From contig NZ_JAKILU010000011.1 in the NCBI RefSeq assembly GCF_023283485.1, forward strand, positions 58,657 through 122,656: 64,000 nt of DNA, read 5' to 3'. The notes below the pieces were generated by a model, which searched no databases, was not told where the DNA came from, and was given only the letters and a program-made list of their open reading frames with translations. Position numbers and translations under genes: made by a program. Shown here piece by piece: positions 1 through 8,258 of this stretch; positions within the stretch are counted from its first letter, which is position 1, and every line of letters starts with the position of its first letter. The stretch is from Shewanella glacialipiscicola. Its GTDB lineage: Bacteria; Pseudomonadota; Gammaproteobacteria; Enterobacterales; Shewanellaceae.

Positions 1-220
1 TGGTTTGGGTTGCGATAATGCCTTCCCATTCGATATGACCGCCGCCATGGAAACCTAATTTACGAGTCTCAATCACTTCTTCGATAAATTTATCTACCGT
101 TGCATCGATATCAGCTTCTGACACTGATGCATCAAAAGACCAAGTCATATCAAAACCTAACTCTTGGAATTCATCAACGCGCATTTTCTTACGTAAACGA
201 CGGCTACGATTAGTTGCCAT
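1..220 (-). CDS. yggL: YggL family 50S ribosome-binding protein (partial, 3' end outside window)
   Basis: The reverse strand encodes a basic N terminus (MATNRSRRLRKK) followed by a sequence typical of the YggL/DUF469 family, including the GFHGGGHIEWEG segment near residues 55-66. About 73 codons are visible, and the C terminus lies beyond position 1. YggL is a small protein of about 108 residues that associates with the large ribosomal subunit. It sits just downstream of trmB on the same strand, an arrangement also seen in other gammaproteobacteria (trmB-yggL, divergent from mutY-yggX). Family recognition is from remembered sequence pattern; the gene is incomplete only because of the window edge. 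Confidence 0.88.
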   Translation of the reverse strand, partial: MATNRSRRLRKKMRVDEFQELGFDMTWSFDASVSEADIDATVDKFIEEVIETRKLGFHGGGHIEWEGIIATQT

Positions 221-277
221 ATAGATTTTCCCCGTTGTGTTAAAAAACTAATTAATCATTCAATTGAAATATCTAAA

Positions 278-994
278 TTAAGCAATACGCTCAAACATTA
301 GATCCCATACACCGTGACCCAATCTATGGCCTCGGGCTTCAAACTTGGTTAATGGACGATGATCGGGGCGTGGCACCACAGTGCCATCACTTGACTGGTT
401 TTTATAACCAGGAGCCGCTTGCATCACTTCCAACATATGTTCGCTGTATTCTTCCCAGTCGGTTGCCATATGGAACACGCCACCAATTTTTAGCTTGCGG
501 CGGATAAGCTCAGCAAATTCAGCTTGCACGATACGGCGCTTATGGTGACGTTTTTTATGCCAAGGATCGGGGAAAAACAATTGTACTCGAGCTAAAGAAC
601 CGTCAGCAATTGCATGCTCTAATACTTCCATGGCATCGTGATGATACACACGTAAATTAGTCACCTCTGCAATAGCGGCATCGCTTAAGCAAGAACCGAC
701 ACCCGGTTTATGCACTTCAATACCTATGAAATTTTGCTCTGGTGAGTCTTTAGCCATTTGCACTAAAGAGGCGCCCATGCCAAAACCAATTTCTAGCACG
801 GTATCAGCTTCACGGCCAAAAACGTCACTCAGTACCAATGGCGTTGGGCTGTAATCTAAACCCATTGTTGGCCACTGACTGTCAATAGCGTGTGCTTGGC
901 CTTTGGTTAAGCGACCTTCTCTTAGGACAAAGCTTCTGATCTTACGCAGATACTTGCCTTCTTCATTAAATTCAGCGGTAGTAACTTCGCTCAT
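278..994 (-). CDS. trmB: tRNA (guanine-N7-)-methyltransferase
   Basis: This 238-residue protein matches TrmB, the SAM-dependent enzyme that makes m7G46 in the variable loop of tRNAs. The SAM-binding glycine motif ([10 protein letters not shown], about residue 68) and the downstream [14 protein letters not shown] signature (about residue 141) are both present, as is the C-terminal [17 protein letters not shown] block. Length equals the usual 235-240. A GAGG ribosome site precedes the ATG at 994. yggL follows on the same strand after 57 bases, so the two are probably co-transcribed. mutY is transcribed divergently from about 200 bp away. Identification is secure. Confidence 0.96.
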   Translation of the reverse strand: MSEVTTAEFNEEGKYLRKIRSFVLREGRLTKGQAHAIDSQWPTMGLDYSPTPLVLSDVFGREADTVLEIGFGMGASLVQMAKDSPEQNFIGIEVHKPGVGSCLSDAAIAEVTNLRVYHHDAMEVLEHAIADGSLARVQLFFPDPWHKKRHHKRRIVQAEFAELIRRKLKIGGVFHMATDWEEYSEHMLEVMQAAPGYKNQSSDGTVVPRPDHRPLTKFEARGHRLGHGVWDLMFERIA

Positions 995-1194
995 TTTTGC
1001 CTCGTCTAGTGGACAACACCATCATAAAAGAAGGGCATTATCCAAAGTTCAACATACAGTGCAAGCACTAATGGGGCGAAAGTATACCAAGATTATTTAA
1101 GAGTGCGAATTTAGTATGACTTTCGGCTTATTAACCTCTATATAGCATGTCTTTGGCGCTTGTCTAAGAAGGGAACTGCCGCTACACTGCGCCG

Positions 1195-2286
1195 ATGAAA
1201 TCTACAGCCTGCTTTGCTACACGTATCGTCTCTTGGTACGACAATCACGGTCGTAAAACCCTCCCTTGGCAGCAAGATAAAACCCCATATAGCGTATGGG
1301 TTTCTGAGATCATGCTGCAACAAACTCAGGTTGCGACGGTTATTCCCTATTACCTTAAATTTATGGCGCGTTTCCCCGATGTGTTAGTACTCGCTAACGC
1401 GCCAGATGATGAGGTGCTGCATCATTGGACAGGCCTTGGTTATTACGCCAGAGCGCGTAATTTACATAAAGCAGCTAAGATAATCCGCGATGATTATCAA
1501 GGACTATTTCCAACAAATTTTGAGCAAGTACTTGCGCTGCCTGGCATAGGTCGCTCGACCGCAGGTGCGGTATTGTCATTATCACTTGGACAACATCACC
1601 CTATTCTCGACGGCAACGTAAAGCGCGTGCTGGCAAGACACGGCGCCATTGCTGGCTGGCCAGGGCAAAAAACGGTTGAAGCGCAACTGTGGCAACTGAC
1701 CGGTACCTATACACCAAAGCGAGATATTCAGAAATATAATCAAGCTATGATGGATATCGGTGCCAGTATTTGCACCCGTAGCAAACCTAGCTGCGCCGCT
1801 TGCCCTGTGGCAATTGATTGCAAAGCACAGCTTATTGGCAGACAAACTGATTTCCCTGGCAAAAAGCCTAAAAAAACCATACCAACTAAAGCGGCGTGGA
1901 TGTTAGTGCTGGTCAAAAACAATGAAGTCTTTTTAACAAAACGTCCGCCCGCGGGAATTTGGGGAGGACTTTGGTGTTTCCCTGAGTTTGCCACCCAAGC
2001 CACCCTAGAAACTCACCTCGAAGAGCAAGGGTTTGCTACGCAGCAGCTTGAATGGTTAATCGGCTTTAGGCACACATTTAGCCACTTTCATTTAGATATT
2101 CAGCCCATGATGCTTAATTTAGATAAAATCCACGGCAATAAAGAGAGCGTGGGCGTTGTCATGGAACAAAACCAGTCACTCTGGTATAACATAAGTCATC
2201 CTTCCAAAGTGGGACTCGCCGCTGCCACCGAGCGCGTGCTAGCCAATTTGGGATCACTCGTTCAATCCGCAGTCAGTAAGGAATAA
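1195..2286 (+). CDS. mutY: A/G-specific adenine DNA glycosylase
   Basis: MutY removes adenine mispaired with 8-oxoguanine. The N-terminal helix-hairpin-helix glycosylase domain carries the [16 protein letters not shown] segment with the catalytic Glu (about residue 38), and [15 protein letters not shown] followed by [12 protein letters not shown] with the catalytic Asp. A C-X6-C-X2-C-X5-C [4Fe-4S] site lies around residues 193-209. The C-terminal NUDIX-like domain (about 235-355) recognises 8-oxoG. The length of 363 fits the family. It is followed after 2 bp by yggX, the same coupling as in E. coli. Nothing odd is seen. Confidence 0.96.
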   Translation: MKSTACFATRIVSWYDNHGRKTLPWQQDKTPYSVWVSEIMLQQTQVATVIPYYLKFMARFPDVLVLANAPDDEVLHHWTGLGYYARARNLHKAAKIIRDDYQGLFPTNFEQVLALPGIGRSTAGAVLSLSLGQHHPILDGNVKRVLARHGAIAGWPGQKTVEAQLWQLTGTYTPKRDIQKYNQAMMDIGASICTRSKPSCAACPVAIDCKAQLIGRQTDFPGKKPKKTIPTKAAWMLVLVKNNEVFLTKRPPAGIWGGLWCFPEFATQATLETHLEEQGFATQQLEWLIGFRHTFSHFHLDIQPMMLNLDKIHGNKESVGVVMEQNQSLWYNISHPSKVGLAAATERVLANLGSLVQSAVSKE

Positions 2287-2288
2287 TC

Positions 2289-2567
2289 ATGGCGCGTACA
2301 GTCAATTGCGTATATTTAAATAAAGAAGCCGACGGCCTAGACTTTCAACTGTATCCAGGTGAATTAGGTAAACGCATTTTTGATAACATCAGCAAAGAAG
2401 CTTGGGGCCTATGGCAAAAAAAGCAAACCATGCTGATCAACGAGAAAAAACTCAACATGATGAATGTTGAGGATCGCAAGTTTCTTGAAGAACAAATGAT
2501 CGCTTTCCTATTTGAAGGTAAAGAAGTAGAAATTGAAGGTTTTGTACCTGAAAAAGACCAAGATTAA
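2289..2567 (+). CDS. yggX: Probable Fe(2+)-trafficking protein YggX
   Basis: This 92-residue protein starts [10 protein letters not shown] and contains the conserved [28 protein letters not shown] region, which is diagnostic of YggX. YggX is a cytosolic protein linked to protection of Fe-S clusters from oxidative damage and to iron trafficking. It lies 2 bp downstream of mutY, itself an Fe-S enzyme, and a strong hairpin terminator follows 31 bp after the stop. Assignment is by family pattern and synteny, both clear. Confidence 0.95.
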   Translation: MARTVNCVYLNKEADGLDFQLYPGELGKRIFDNISKEAWGLWQKKQTMLINEKKLNMMNVEDRKFLEEQMIAFLFEGKEVEIEGFVPEKDQD

Positions 2568-2598
2568 TTACTGTCATTAACTTAATAATAAAACTTAC

Positions 2599-2626
2599 AA
2601 AAAAAGCGCCTTTCGGCGCTTTTTGT
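2599..2626 (+). terminator. Rho-independent terminator of mutY-yggX
   Basis: A GC-rich stem AAAGCGCC-TTTC-GGCGCTTT with preceding A-run and following T-run ends the mutY-yggX transcript. It lies between two convergent genes and could act on both strands. Confidence 0.85.
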
Positions 2627-2655
2627 TTATGTATCTCGTAAAGCATAACTGAACG

Positions 2656-3231
2656 TTACTTACGCACGCCTTCAACGACCAGATCTAACTCAACATGGCT
2701 AGAAGCTGGGCCTAAATCCATTTTGATGCCAAAATCTTTCATCGCAAAAGTGGTTGTGCCGGTAAAACCAGCACGGTAGCCGCCCCAAGGATCTTGACCT
2801 TCGCCCACTTCATGGGCATTGATCGCTAATGGTTTAGTGACACCGTTTAAGGTTAAGTTACCGTTAATCACTAAATCGCCATTACCTTTATCTTCAACTG
2901 TGGTTGAGGTAAACGTCGCTTGCGCAAATTGACTCGTGTTAAGGAAATCAGCGCTACGAATATGCTTGTCACGCTCGGCGTGGTTTGAATCCACACTGAG
3001 CGTATTGACTGTCACATTCACTTTAGCCGCAGTGGGTTTAGCCGCGTCATAGCTAAAGTCACCGCTAAAATCATTAAAGCGACCAACGACATAGCTATAA
3101 CCTAAATGGCTCACTTTGAAGGTAATAGAGGCATGTGCTCCTTCACGGTCAATGACATAGTCTGCCGCAAAAGCCGCCATCGGAGCCAATAGAGATGCAC
3201 CAATCAGTGCGCTTAACAGTTGCTTTTTCAT
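2656..3231 (-). CDS. YceI family periplasmic protein
   Basis: This 191-residue protein has a clear Sec signal peptide ([22 protein letters not shown], cleaved about residue 22) and a YceI lipocalin-like beta-barrel: [20 protein letters not shown] at the start, [14 protein letters not shown] in the middle, [10 protein letters not shown] towards the end. YceI proteins bind polyisoprenoids such as long-chain quinone-like lipids in the periplasm; the physiological role is unsettled. The ribosome site is GAGGATAA before the ATG. It is 4 bp downstream of a cytochrome b561 gene, a frequent pairing that suggests a shared role in membrane redox or quinone handling. Confidence 0.93.
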   Translation of the reverse strand: MKKQLLSALIGASLLAPMAAFAADYVIDREGAHASITFKVSHLGYSYVVGRFNDFSGDFSYDAAKPTAAKVNVTVNTLSVDSNHAERDKHIRSADFLNTSQFAQATFTSTTVEDKGNGDLVINGNLTLNGVTKPLAINAHEVGEGQDPWGGYRAGFTGTTTFAMKDFGIKMDLGPASSHVELDLVVEGVRK

Positions 3232-3235
3232 TGTA

Positions 3236-3787
3236 TTATCCTCGATTAAATTTAATCATTTTGAGTAAAGTTGCGTCTTTATCGATAAAGTGATGCTTTA
3301 ACGCACCAGCTGCGTGGATCACGATTAGTGCGATTAAGCTATAAGCTGCGTATTGATGGATATCGCCTGCTATATCAGCTTGGTTTTCAAAAAAAGGGCC
3401 AAATCCTGGTAGTTCAAACCAGTCAAACAACATAATTCCACGCCCTTCTGCCGTTGAAATAAGAATCCCAGCAAACATAATCACCAGCAGCAATACATAA
3501 ATAGCTAAATGCGCAATGTGAGCCGCCTTTTTCTCCCAAAGCTGATGATTCGCCTCTGGTACGGGCTTAGGATTCACTAAGCGCCACAACAAGCGGAATA
3601 AGGTCACCAACAAAAGTAAAATACCAATACTCTTATGTAGATGTGGCGCTGCCTTGTACCACGCGCTGTAGTAGGTTAACTCCACCATCCACACACCGAC
3701 CGCAAACAACCCAATCACGACGATCGCACTCAGCCAGTGAGTCACAATTGCGGTTATCCCATAAGTAAACTGATTATTTCGAAACAT
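3236..3787 (-). CDS. Cytochrome b561 family membrane protein
   Basis: A four-helix b-type cytochrome of the prokaryotic b561 family. Histidines suited to bind haem are visible in helix 1 (THWLSA), in the second helix region ([11 protein letters not shown]) and near the C terminus (DIHQYAAY and [12 protein letters not shown]). The start is set at MFRNNQ because a good GGAG site precedes it, giving 183 residues. Upstream in-frame ATGs at 3817 and 3826 would add a short basic leader (MKKTRVRSRS). It likely transfers electrons from quinol at the inner membrane. It is directly upstream of the yceI-like gene, with 4 bp between them, and so is in an operon with it. Confidence 0.9.
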   Translation of the reverse strand: MFRNNQFTYGITAIVTHWLSAIVVIGLFAVGVWMVELTYYSAWYKAAPHLHKSIGILLLLVTLFRLLWRLVNPKPVPEANHQLWEKKAAHIAHLAIYVLLLVIMFAGILISTAEGRGIMLFDWFELPGFGPFFENQADIAGDIHQYAAYSLIALIVIHAAGALKHHFIDKDATLLKMIKFNRG

Positions 3788-3827
3788 ACTGCGACTCCGT
3801 ACTCGCGTTTTCTTCATACTATCCATG

Positions 3828-3846
3828 AAATAATATTCATTATCAT
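3828..3846. promoter_or_regulatory. Possible Fur box upstream of cytochrome b561-yceI
   Basis: The minus strand reads ATGATAATGAATATTATTT here. By eye about 13 of 19 positions agree with the classical Fur consensus (three GATAAT-type hexamers). It sits about 40 bp upstream of the preferred b561 start. This is visual matching only; AT-rich intergenic DNA can give such matches by chance. Confidence 0.35.
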
Positions 3847-4080
3847 AAGTCTAATTTTAAAAACTAAAATCAGTAAAAATCGCTCATATCTTTCTAAATT
3901 TTAGAAAGTAAGCCGAAAACTGAGATTTATGAGTACAACTCTATAGTAAACATCAGTATCTCTTGGCCTTGAAAAGTATAGTCAACGAATGATATTGACC
4001 TAAACTCGCAGAATAAAAGATAAAAAACAGCCAAGATGCACATTAAACCGCCGAACGAGTTATTAATTGGGAAAAAGCAC
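3847..4080. other. Intergenic region with a perfect 9-1-9 palindrome
   Basis: No credible ORF lies here. The only structure noted is CTTTCTAAA-t-TTTAGAAAG at 3890-3908, which looks like an operator or short hairpin. The region lies between the b561 promoter and the tRNA promoter. Confidence 0.5.
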
Positions 4081-4109
4081 TTGCAGAGGTGAAACTCACT
4101 AGCTAATAT
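4081..4109 (+). promoter_or_regulatory. Sigma-70 promoter of tRNA-Phe/Thr operon A
   Basis: TTGCAG at 4081-4086 and TAATAT at 4104-4109 are separated by exactly 17 bp. The GC-rich stretch that follows (GCCGCAC) resembles the discriminator of stringently controlled stable-RNA promoters. It lies about 70 bp upstream of mature tRNA-Phe. Confidence 0.75.
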
Positions 4110-4175
4110 AGCCGCACTTCGAACGAGACGGCTCAGCCAACGAGATCAAAGTAGTTAACTAACGCTTAGTTAGTT

Positions 4176-4251
4176 GCCCGAATAGCTCAGTCGGTAGAGC
4201 AGAGGATTGAAAATCCTCGTGTCCCTGGTTCGATTCCGGGTTCGGGCACCA
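4176..4251 (+). tRNA. tRNA-Phe(GAA), copy A
   Basis: A 76-nt cloverleaf starts GCCCGAA and ends TTCGGGC-ACCA with encoded CCA. The anticodon stem GAGGATT-GAA-AATCCTC gives anticodon GAA, and the T loop is GGTTCGATTCC. It is the first gene of operon A. Confidence 0.97.
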
Positions 4252-4309
4252 CTTTTAAAGTAATAAATTCTAAAGTGATTGTTTAAGTAGAGTTTTTTAC
4301 GATGCTTTA

Positions 4310-4385
<76 letters not shown>

Positions 4386-4396
4386 TATAAACAACC

Positions 4397-4422
4397 AAGC
4401 CACTCAATGAGTGGCTTTTTTG
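4397..4422 (+). terminator. Terminator after tRNA-Thr copy A
   Basis: Stem GCCACTC, loop AAT, GAGTGGC, then six Ts. The same terminator is carried in each downstream repeat unit. Confidence 0.9.
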
Positions 4423-4514
4423 TATCTGTATTTTGACTAACAACTCATCAAGAATCGCAACTGACTGACTCCCGATAATCCAGCAGCTCTCGAGTTCGAC
4501 TCTTGAACAACGAA

Positions 4515-4537
4515 GCCACTCAATGAGTGGCTTTTTT
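4515..4537 (+). terminator. Repeat-borne terminator in array A
   Basis: GCCACTC-AAT-GAGTGGC followed by TTTTTT, a duplicate of the tRNA-Thr terminator; it may serve as a back-up terminator. Confidence 0.75.
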
Positions 4538-4630
4538 GTGTCTGAATTTTGACTAACAACTCATCAGGAATCGCAACTGACTGTCTCCCAATAATCCAGC
4601 AGGTCCCGAGCTCGACTCTTGATTGTTCGA

Positions 4631-4938
4631 ACAGCCGATGCCAGTCTCGGCTTAGTTACTGACAAACATAATTACAATCTGCCTGTCGATAAAAACGCTA
4701 TAACGCTAATTAATCTTCGTGGTCAGTATCACCTCTTCGCATAAGCTAAATGACTTAGCGTTAATTTCCCTTCTTGAAACACAACATAAACGGGGGCTGA
4801 GGTTAATCTAATCAATCCAAAGGAAGCACCATAACGATTAAAATGCTGAAAATTTCGACGACTTAATACCAGTAAAGCGGAAGTCTCACATAAATATTCA
4901 AATTCTGTTTAATAGTTAATCAGTCATTTAAAAAGGGC
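4631..4938. other. Intergenic spacer between the two tRNA operons
   Basis: About 300 bp without a plausible ORF or RNA gene. It begins where the array A repeats end and finishes at the operon B promoter. I see nothing else in it. Confidence 0.5.
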
Positions 4939-4967
4939 TTGCACAGCTAAAGCGAGCACTATATTAT
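4939..4967 (+). promoter_or_regulatory. Sigma-70 promoter of tRNA-Phe/Thr operon B
   Basis: TTGCAC at 4939-4944 and TATTAT at 4962-4967 with a 17-bp spacer, followed by a GC-rich discriminator (CGCGCAC). It is equivalent in position and design to the promoter of operon A, although the surrounding sequence differs. Confidence 0.75.
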
Positions 4968-5035
4968 ACGCGCACTTCGAACAAAGAAGGTCCTTACGAC
5001 TTAGTTTGTAGTAGTTAACTAACGCTTAGTTAGTT

Positions 5036-5111
5036 GCCCGAATAGCTCAGTCGGTAGAGCAGAGGATTGAAAATCCTCGTGTCCCTGGTTCGATTCCGGG
5101 TTCGGGCACCA
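5036..5111 (+). tRNA. tRNA-Phe(GAA), copy B
   Basis: Base-for-base the same 76-nt tRNA as the gene at 4176-4251, with encoded CCA and anticodon GAA. Confidence 0.97.
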
Positions 5112-5170
5112 CTATTTAAAGTAATAGATTCTAAAGTGATTGTTTAAGTAGAGTTTTTTACGACGTTTTA

Positions 5171-5246
<76 letters not shown>

Positions 5247-5257
5247 TATAAACAACG

Positions 5258-5282
5258 AAGCCACTCAATGAGTGGTTTTTTT
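5258..5282 (+). terminator. Terminator after tRNA-Thr copy B
   Basis: Stem of CCACTC and GAGTGG followed by seven Ts; nearly the same element as at 4397-4422. Confidence 0.88.
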
Positions 5283-5389
5283 GTATCTTTAATTTGACTA
5301 GCAACTCATCAAGAATCGCAACTGACTGTCTCCCGATAATCCAGCAGCTCCCGAGTTCGACTCTTGGTGCCGGCACCATATAAACAACG

Positions 5390-5415
5390 AAGCCACTCAA
5401 TGAGTGGTTTTTTTG
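5390..5415 (+). terminator. Second terminator of array B
   Basis: CCACTC-AAT-GAGTGG then a run of Ts, in the first repeat unit after tRNA-Thr copy B. Confidence 0.75.
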
Positions 5416-5521
5416 TATCTTTAATTTGACTAACAACTCATCAAGAATCGCAACTGACTGACTCCCGATAATCCAGCAGGTCCCGAGTTCGACTCTTAGT
5501 GCCAGCACCATATGAACAACC

Positions 5522-5547
5522 AAGCCACTCAAAGAGTGGCTTTTTTG
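5522..5547 (+). terminator. Third terminator of array B
   Basis: GCCACTC-AAA-GAGTGGC then TTTTTT, in the second repeat unit. Confidence 0.75.
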
Positions 5548-5823
5548 TATCTGTATTTTGACTAACAACTCATCAAGAATCGCAACTGACTGACTCCCGA
5601 TAATCCAGCAATCCCGAGTTCAGCTGTTGGCGCAAACTGTTCAGACTCAAATGTTACATTCTATCTATTATCTAAATTCTAAATTCGCCCAAGCAGTTTA
5701 TCTCTCTTATACCCTTAAGTTTAATTGTGTATTTGATTACCTAATCAAAATTGCGTGTTAGCGCACTGTTAAAACAAGCCACTACAAGGTATCTTGGCTT
5801 AATAAACATGACTAGGAGGCGTT

Positions 5824-6168
5824 ATGACAGCCAATATTTTAAAACTCATTTTTGTCGCAATTGGAATATTTCTGGTCTACAAATTGATATTTGGTGGTAA
5901 AAAAGGGCTAAGTCTTTTTGAAATATATTTTAAAGATGGCCGTATGACTCAACATAAAGGCAAGATCCCCGAACGGTTCGAGCGAGAGTGTCGCCAAATT
6001 GCTAAAGTAGAAAAACTGACATGCACTATTAGAGCTGAAAAATCTGGCGATGTACGCTTACACATTTCAGCTAATGTGAGTGACAATGTGAAGCAAAGGA
6101 TTCGCAATCTATTTCCGTTTGAATATTATGATAAAAAAACGATAGATAACAATCGTCAAGCGGGTTAA
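5824..6168 (+). CDS. Small membrane-anchored protein, DUF3634-like
   Basis: This 114-residue protein has one N-terminal membrane helix (about residues 5-23) followed by a basic cytoplasmic-type domain: GGKKGLSLFEIYFKDGRM, then a charged alpha/beta region with one pair of cysteines (CRQ..., CTIR). It resembles the DUF3634 family of Shewanella and Vibrio, whose function is unknown. An excellent AGGAGG ribosome site lies 6 bp before the ATG. It stands alone between the tRNA arrays and the converging lipid operon. I cannot assign a function. Confidence 0.75.
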   Translation: MTANILKLIFVAIGIFLVYKLIFGGKKGLSLFEIYFKDGRMTQHKGKIPERFERECRQIAKVEKLTCTIRAEKSGDVRLHISANVSDNVKQRIRNLFPFEYYDKKTIDNNRQAG

Positions 6169-6308
6169 TACCCTATATATCACGAGATGCTTAGTGGGAT
6201 AAAACTTAAGTGATTACGACTCGGTATCACTCTGAAATTTAAACGTGCTAGGGCTAAACGAAGTTACGGCACAGTAAGATAGCTCAGCGGATGCTCAAAC
6301 GACGTAGA

Positions 6309-6346
6309 TTGAAATACCTAACTGTAATTTCAGTTAGGTATTTCAA
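6309..6346. terminator. Long perfect inverted repeat between convergent genes
   Basis: GAAATACCTAACTG (6311-6324), a 6-nt loop, then the exact complement to 6344. No run of Ts follows, but it lies between the ends of two convergent genes and may act as a bidirectional terminator or 3'-end stabilising hairpin. Confidence 0.5.
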
Positions 6347-6402
6347 AATGATGGTGGAATTGATGAGTCGACGATCAACTTAACGCCATAAATCAATTAA
6401 TA

Positions 6403-6963
6403 TTATTTTTGAATAACTAAAGTAACCTGAGCGACCGTGACACCAAACTTAATAATATCACTCTGATTTATAATGGTATTATCATTCACTAAGAACATCC
6501 AATCATCGAAATGCACTTGATATTCATCGCCATCTACAGGCAACAACATATCGTATTTCCAACGTAATGCACTCCCACTCGATTGCCCCAATGCCGTGCC
6601 TAAGATATCGCCAGCGGTTCCTGTGTATTGTCCATTACCTAAGGCTTTAATCTTCCATACTCGAGTTTGAGTTTCGCCATCATCGTAGACAAACCACTCA
6701 TTAATAACGCCTTCACTCCCCTGCCAGTTGGCTTCGATTGTGACATTAAATTTTCGGATCACTTTGCCACTAAAATCATGCACGACTCCAGAAGCTTTTA
6801 AAGGACCGTTAAAAAATGATTCCAACACCAATGTCGGGGTAGTATCTTTATAATCAGTGACTTCCACTGAGGAGCAACTCGATAGCCAACTTATCATTAA
6901 GCAACCTAAAAACAACTTTCTACCCATCAAATTTTTGCCTATCAAGATGTTTAACAGTCGCAT
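6403..6963 (-). CDS. DUF3833 family lipoprotein
   Basis: This 186-residue precursor has a lipoprotein signal: basic start, hydrophobic stretch and lipobox LSSC with the modified Cys at about residue 30. The mature part (FFNGPLKASGVVHDFSGKVIRKF, then a beta-rich barrel-like sequence) matches the DUF3833 family, found beside cfa-type genes in many Gammaproteobacteria. The start at 6963 has a GGAG site and overlaps the preceding gene by 13 bp, so translation is probably coupled. It is the last gene of the photolyase-cfa operon. Biochemical function is unknown; a periplasmic lipid-related role is only inferred from context. Confidence 0.85.
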   Translation of the reverse strand: MRLLNILIGKNLMGRKLFLGCLMISWLSSCSSVEVTDYKDTTPTLVLESFFNGPLKASGVVHDFSGKVIRKFNVTIEANWQGSEGVINEWFVYDDGETQTRVWKIKALGNGQYTGTAGDILGTALGQSSGSALRWKYDMLLPVDGDEYQVHFDDWMFLVNDNTIINQSDIIKFGVTVAQVTLVIQK

Positions 6964-7571
6964 GATTTTTCTCCGAGTAATTGCGCCCGCAAACTCGGAC
7001 GGCTGGTGTCTTTAGATAACCAGATGGCTAAAAACGCTGCAGCGAAATTAGCATCGTGCATAACCCCTAATGGTTGTTGATTAAAGAAAAACTGACTGGT
7101 TTGCTCATCAATAACCTTAAAGCTTAAATGATCGCCCGGCTTCACATCGGGCCAAGTCGCAGCTAATAAACCTTGCCAACGCGCAATGTCATCGGCAGAA
7201 AACTGTAAATGTTGCCATTGATCCCGCGTTGCTTCTAACAGATCTTCAGCTGCAATATCTCGGTAATATTCAATGTCCAGTAGTAGAGGATATTGTCCCT
7301 GTTGATAACGACCCGTTAGCGTCATCAGTTTGGCTTTATATAAACTAAACCACAGCCAATCCATTTCTCCACGGCCCACTTCTAGGAACTTCTGCGTAGG
7401 CTCGCTAACCTCTGTACTTTCAACAGCGGCAGTCGTTGACACTAAAGTATCCGCCTCTCGTCCAGCTAAAGGCACAGTGAATAGACTAAGCAACAACAAA
7501 CCTAAGGTGCTTGAATTAAGACACGATAAACTAAGCTTTAAGTTGCAATAACGATTAAAAATAACTGCCAT
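6951..7571 (-). CDS. Chalcone isomerase-like periplasmic protein
   Basis: A 206-residue protein with an N-terminal hydrophobic segment (about residues 15-37) that reads as a signal peptide or anchor, then a chalcone-isomerase-like fold: GEMDWLWFSLYKAKLMT, LLLDIEYYRDIAAEDLL, and a C-terminal FLAIWLSKDTSRPSLR segment. Bacterial members are not known to act on flavonoids; some relatives bind fatty acids. The ribosome site is GGAGAA. Its stop lies inside the DUF3833 gene, giving a 13-bp overlap. Position next to cfa, DUF1365 and DUF2878 suggests a role with modified membrane lipids, which is an inference. Confidence 0.82.
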   Translation of the reverse strand: MAVIFNRYCNLKLSLSCLNSSTLGLLLLSLFTVPLAGREADTLVSTTAAVESTEVSEPTQKFLEVGRGEMDWLWFSLYKAKLMTLTGRYQQGQYPLLLDIEYYRDIAAEDLLEATRDQWQHLQFSADDIARWQGLLAATWPDVKPGDHLSFKVIDEQTSQFFFNQQPLGVMHDANFAAAFLAIWLSKDTSRPSLRAQLLGEKSCDC

Positions 7572-7635
7572 AGAAATTCTCCTTTACTGCCAAGTATTAC
7601 CCACATTTAGCAGGCGCTAACCCATTTGATTAATA

Positions 7636-8211
7636 TCAAAATATCGTAAAAGAGCGAGCTTTAGAGCGACGATTGAAACCATAGGGATTGGCACATTGAA
7701 CCGCAAATGGCAGTAAAATAGACCAAACAACAAATAGAATTAACGCCGAAACCACAGTGCCATAGGGTAAGATCACCGCATCAAATTTTGCCCCAGCCAA
7801 ATAACTTAACGAGCCAAATATGCCGCCGATGATCGCCTGAAATATTAGTGGTAAAGGCCGTATGAAAGCTAAACTATGATTCAAGCTCAACGAAAAGTGC
7901 AACCACAGACAGCCAAGCCACCAAGGAAAAACCGCAAACTCAAACACGCCTAAAACTGACAGCACTGTGTCTATGCCTATTCCCAAAGCAGCAATCTTCA
8001 ACATCAAGCCCAAATCTATTTTGCGATATTGACTCTTTCCCGATGAAGACAATAAAATAAAATGCACGAATAGCAGCGGTATCGTCAGCAAAAGCGACAA
8101 ATTAAGCCAAAGCACACTAGACCACCATACGACTTGAAAACTCAGGGCATTATAGAGAACAAAACCCTGATGTTTCGGAAGATGACGAGAGTTAGCTAAC
8201 ATCGATTTCAT
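7636..8211 (-). CDS. DUF2878 family inner-membrane protein
   Basis: A 191-residue polytopic protein with about five or six predicted membrane helices and short loops (LYNALSFQVVWWSSVLW near the N terminus, then helices to about residue 180). It fits the DUF2878 family, which recurs in cfa gene clusters of Shewanella and Vibrio. GAGGGAAA is a good ribosome site for the ATG at 8211. It is 47 bp downstream of cfa. No enzymatic motif is visible and the function is unknown. Confidence 0.8.
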   Translation of the reverse strand: MKSMLANSRHLPKHQGFVLYNALSFQVVWWSSVLWLNLSLLLTIPLLFVHFILLSSSGKSQYRKIDLGLMLKIAALGIGIDTVLSVLGVFEFAVFPWWLGCLWLHFSLSLNHSLAFIRPLPLIFQAIIGGIFGSLSYLAGAKFDAVILPYGTVVSALILFVVWSILLPFAVQCANPYGFNRRSKARSFTIF

Positions 8212-8258
8212 TTTCCCTCACTGATACCTAAGTAACCTGATGTGATGATCTCCTCCCA

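Larger units (their letters stand above)
4386..4630 (+). repeat. Decayed tandem repeats of tRNA-Thr 3' half plus terminator (array A)
   Basis: After tRNA-Thr copy A, two degenerate copies of the tRNA 3' half occur, beginning at GCAACTGAC at 4457 and 4573 (distances 124 and 116 bp from the preceding copy). Copy 1 retains most of the T arm but has lost the last 16 or so bases of acceptor and CCA. A full hairpin terminator (4515-4537) follows it. Copy 2 breaks off in the T arm near 4622. In both, the anticodon loop region is replaced by an insert related to GACTCCCGATAATCCAG, so neither can fold as a tRNA. Confidence 0.85.
5247..5640 (+). repeat. Tandem repeats of tRNA-Thr 3' half plus terminator (array B)
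   Basis: Three degenerate units follow tRNA-Thr copy B, with GCAACTGAC starts at 5318, 5450 and 5582. Steps are 124, 132 and 132 bp, giving a basic unit of 132 bp. Units 1 and 2 keep the complete T arm, acceptor strand and CCA (ending 5378 and 5510; unit 2 has two substitutions in the acceptor/CCA part). Unit 3 is decayed. Terminator hairpins occur at 5258-5282, 5390-5415 and 5522-5547. The layout recalls the tyrT locus of E. coli, where repeats carrying the tRNA 3' end follow the gene. Confidence 0.87.

Noticed and set aside
903..1100. A 65-codon plus-strand frame overlapping the trmB start
   Set aside because: A shadow of trmB with no ribosome site.
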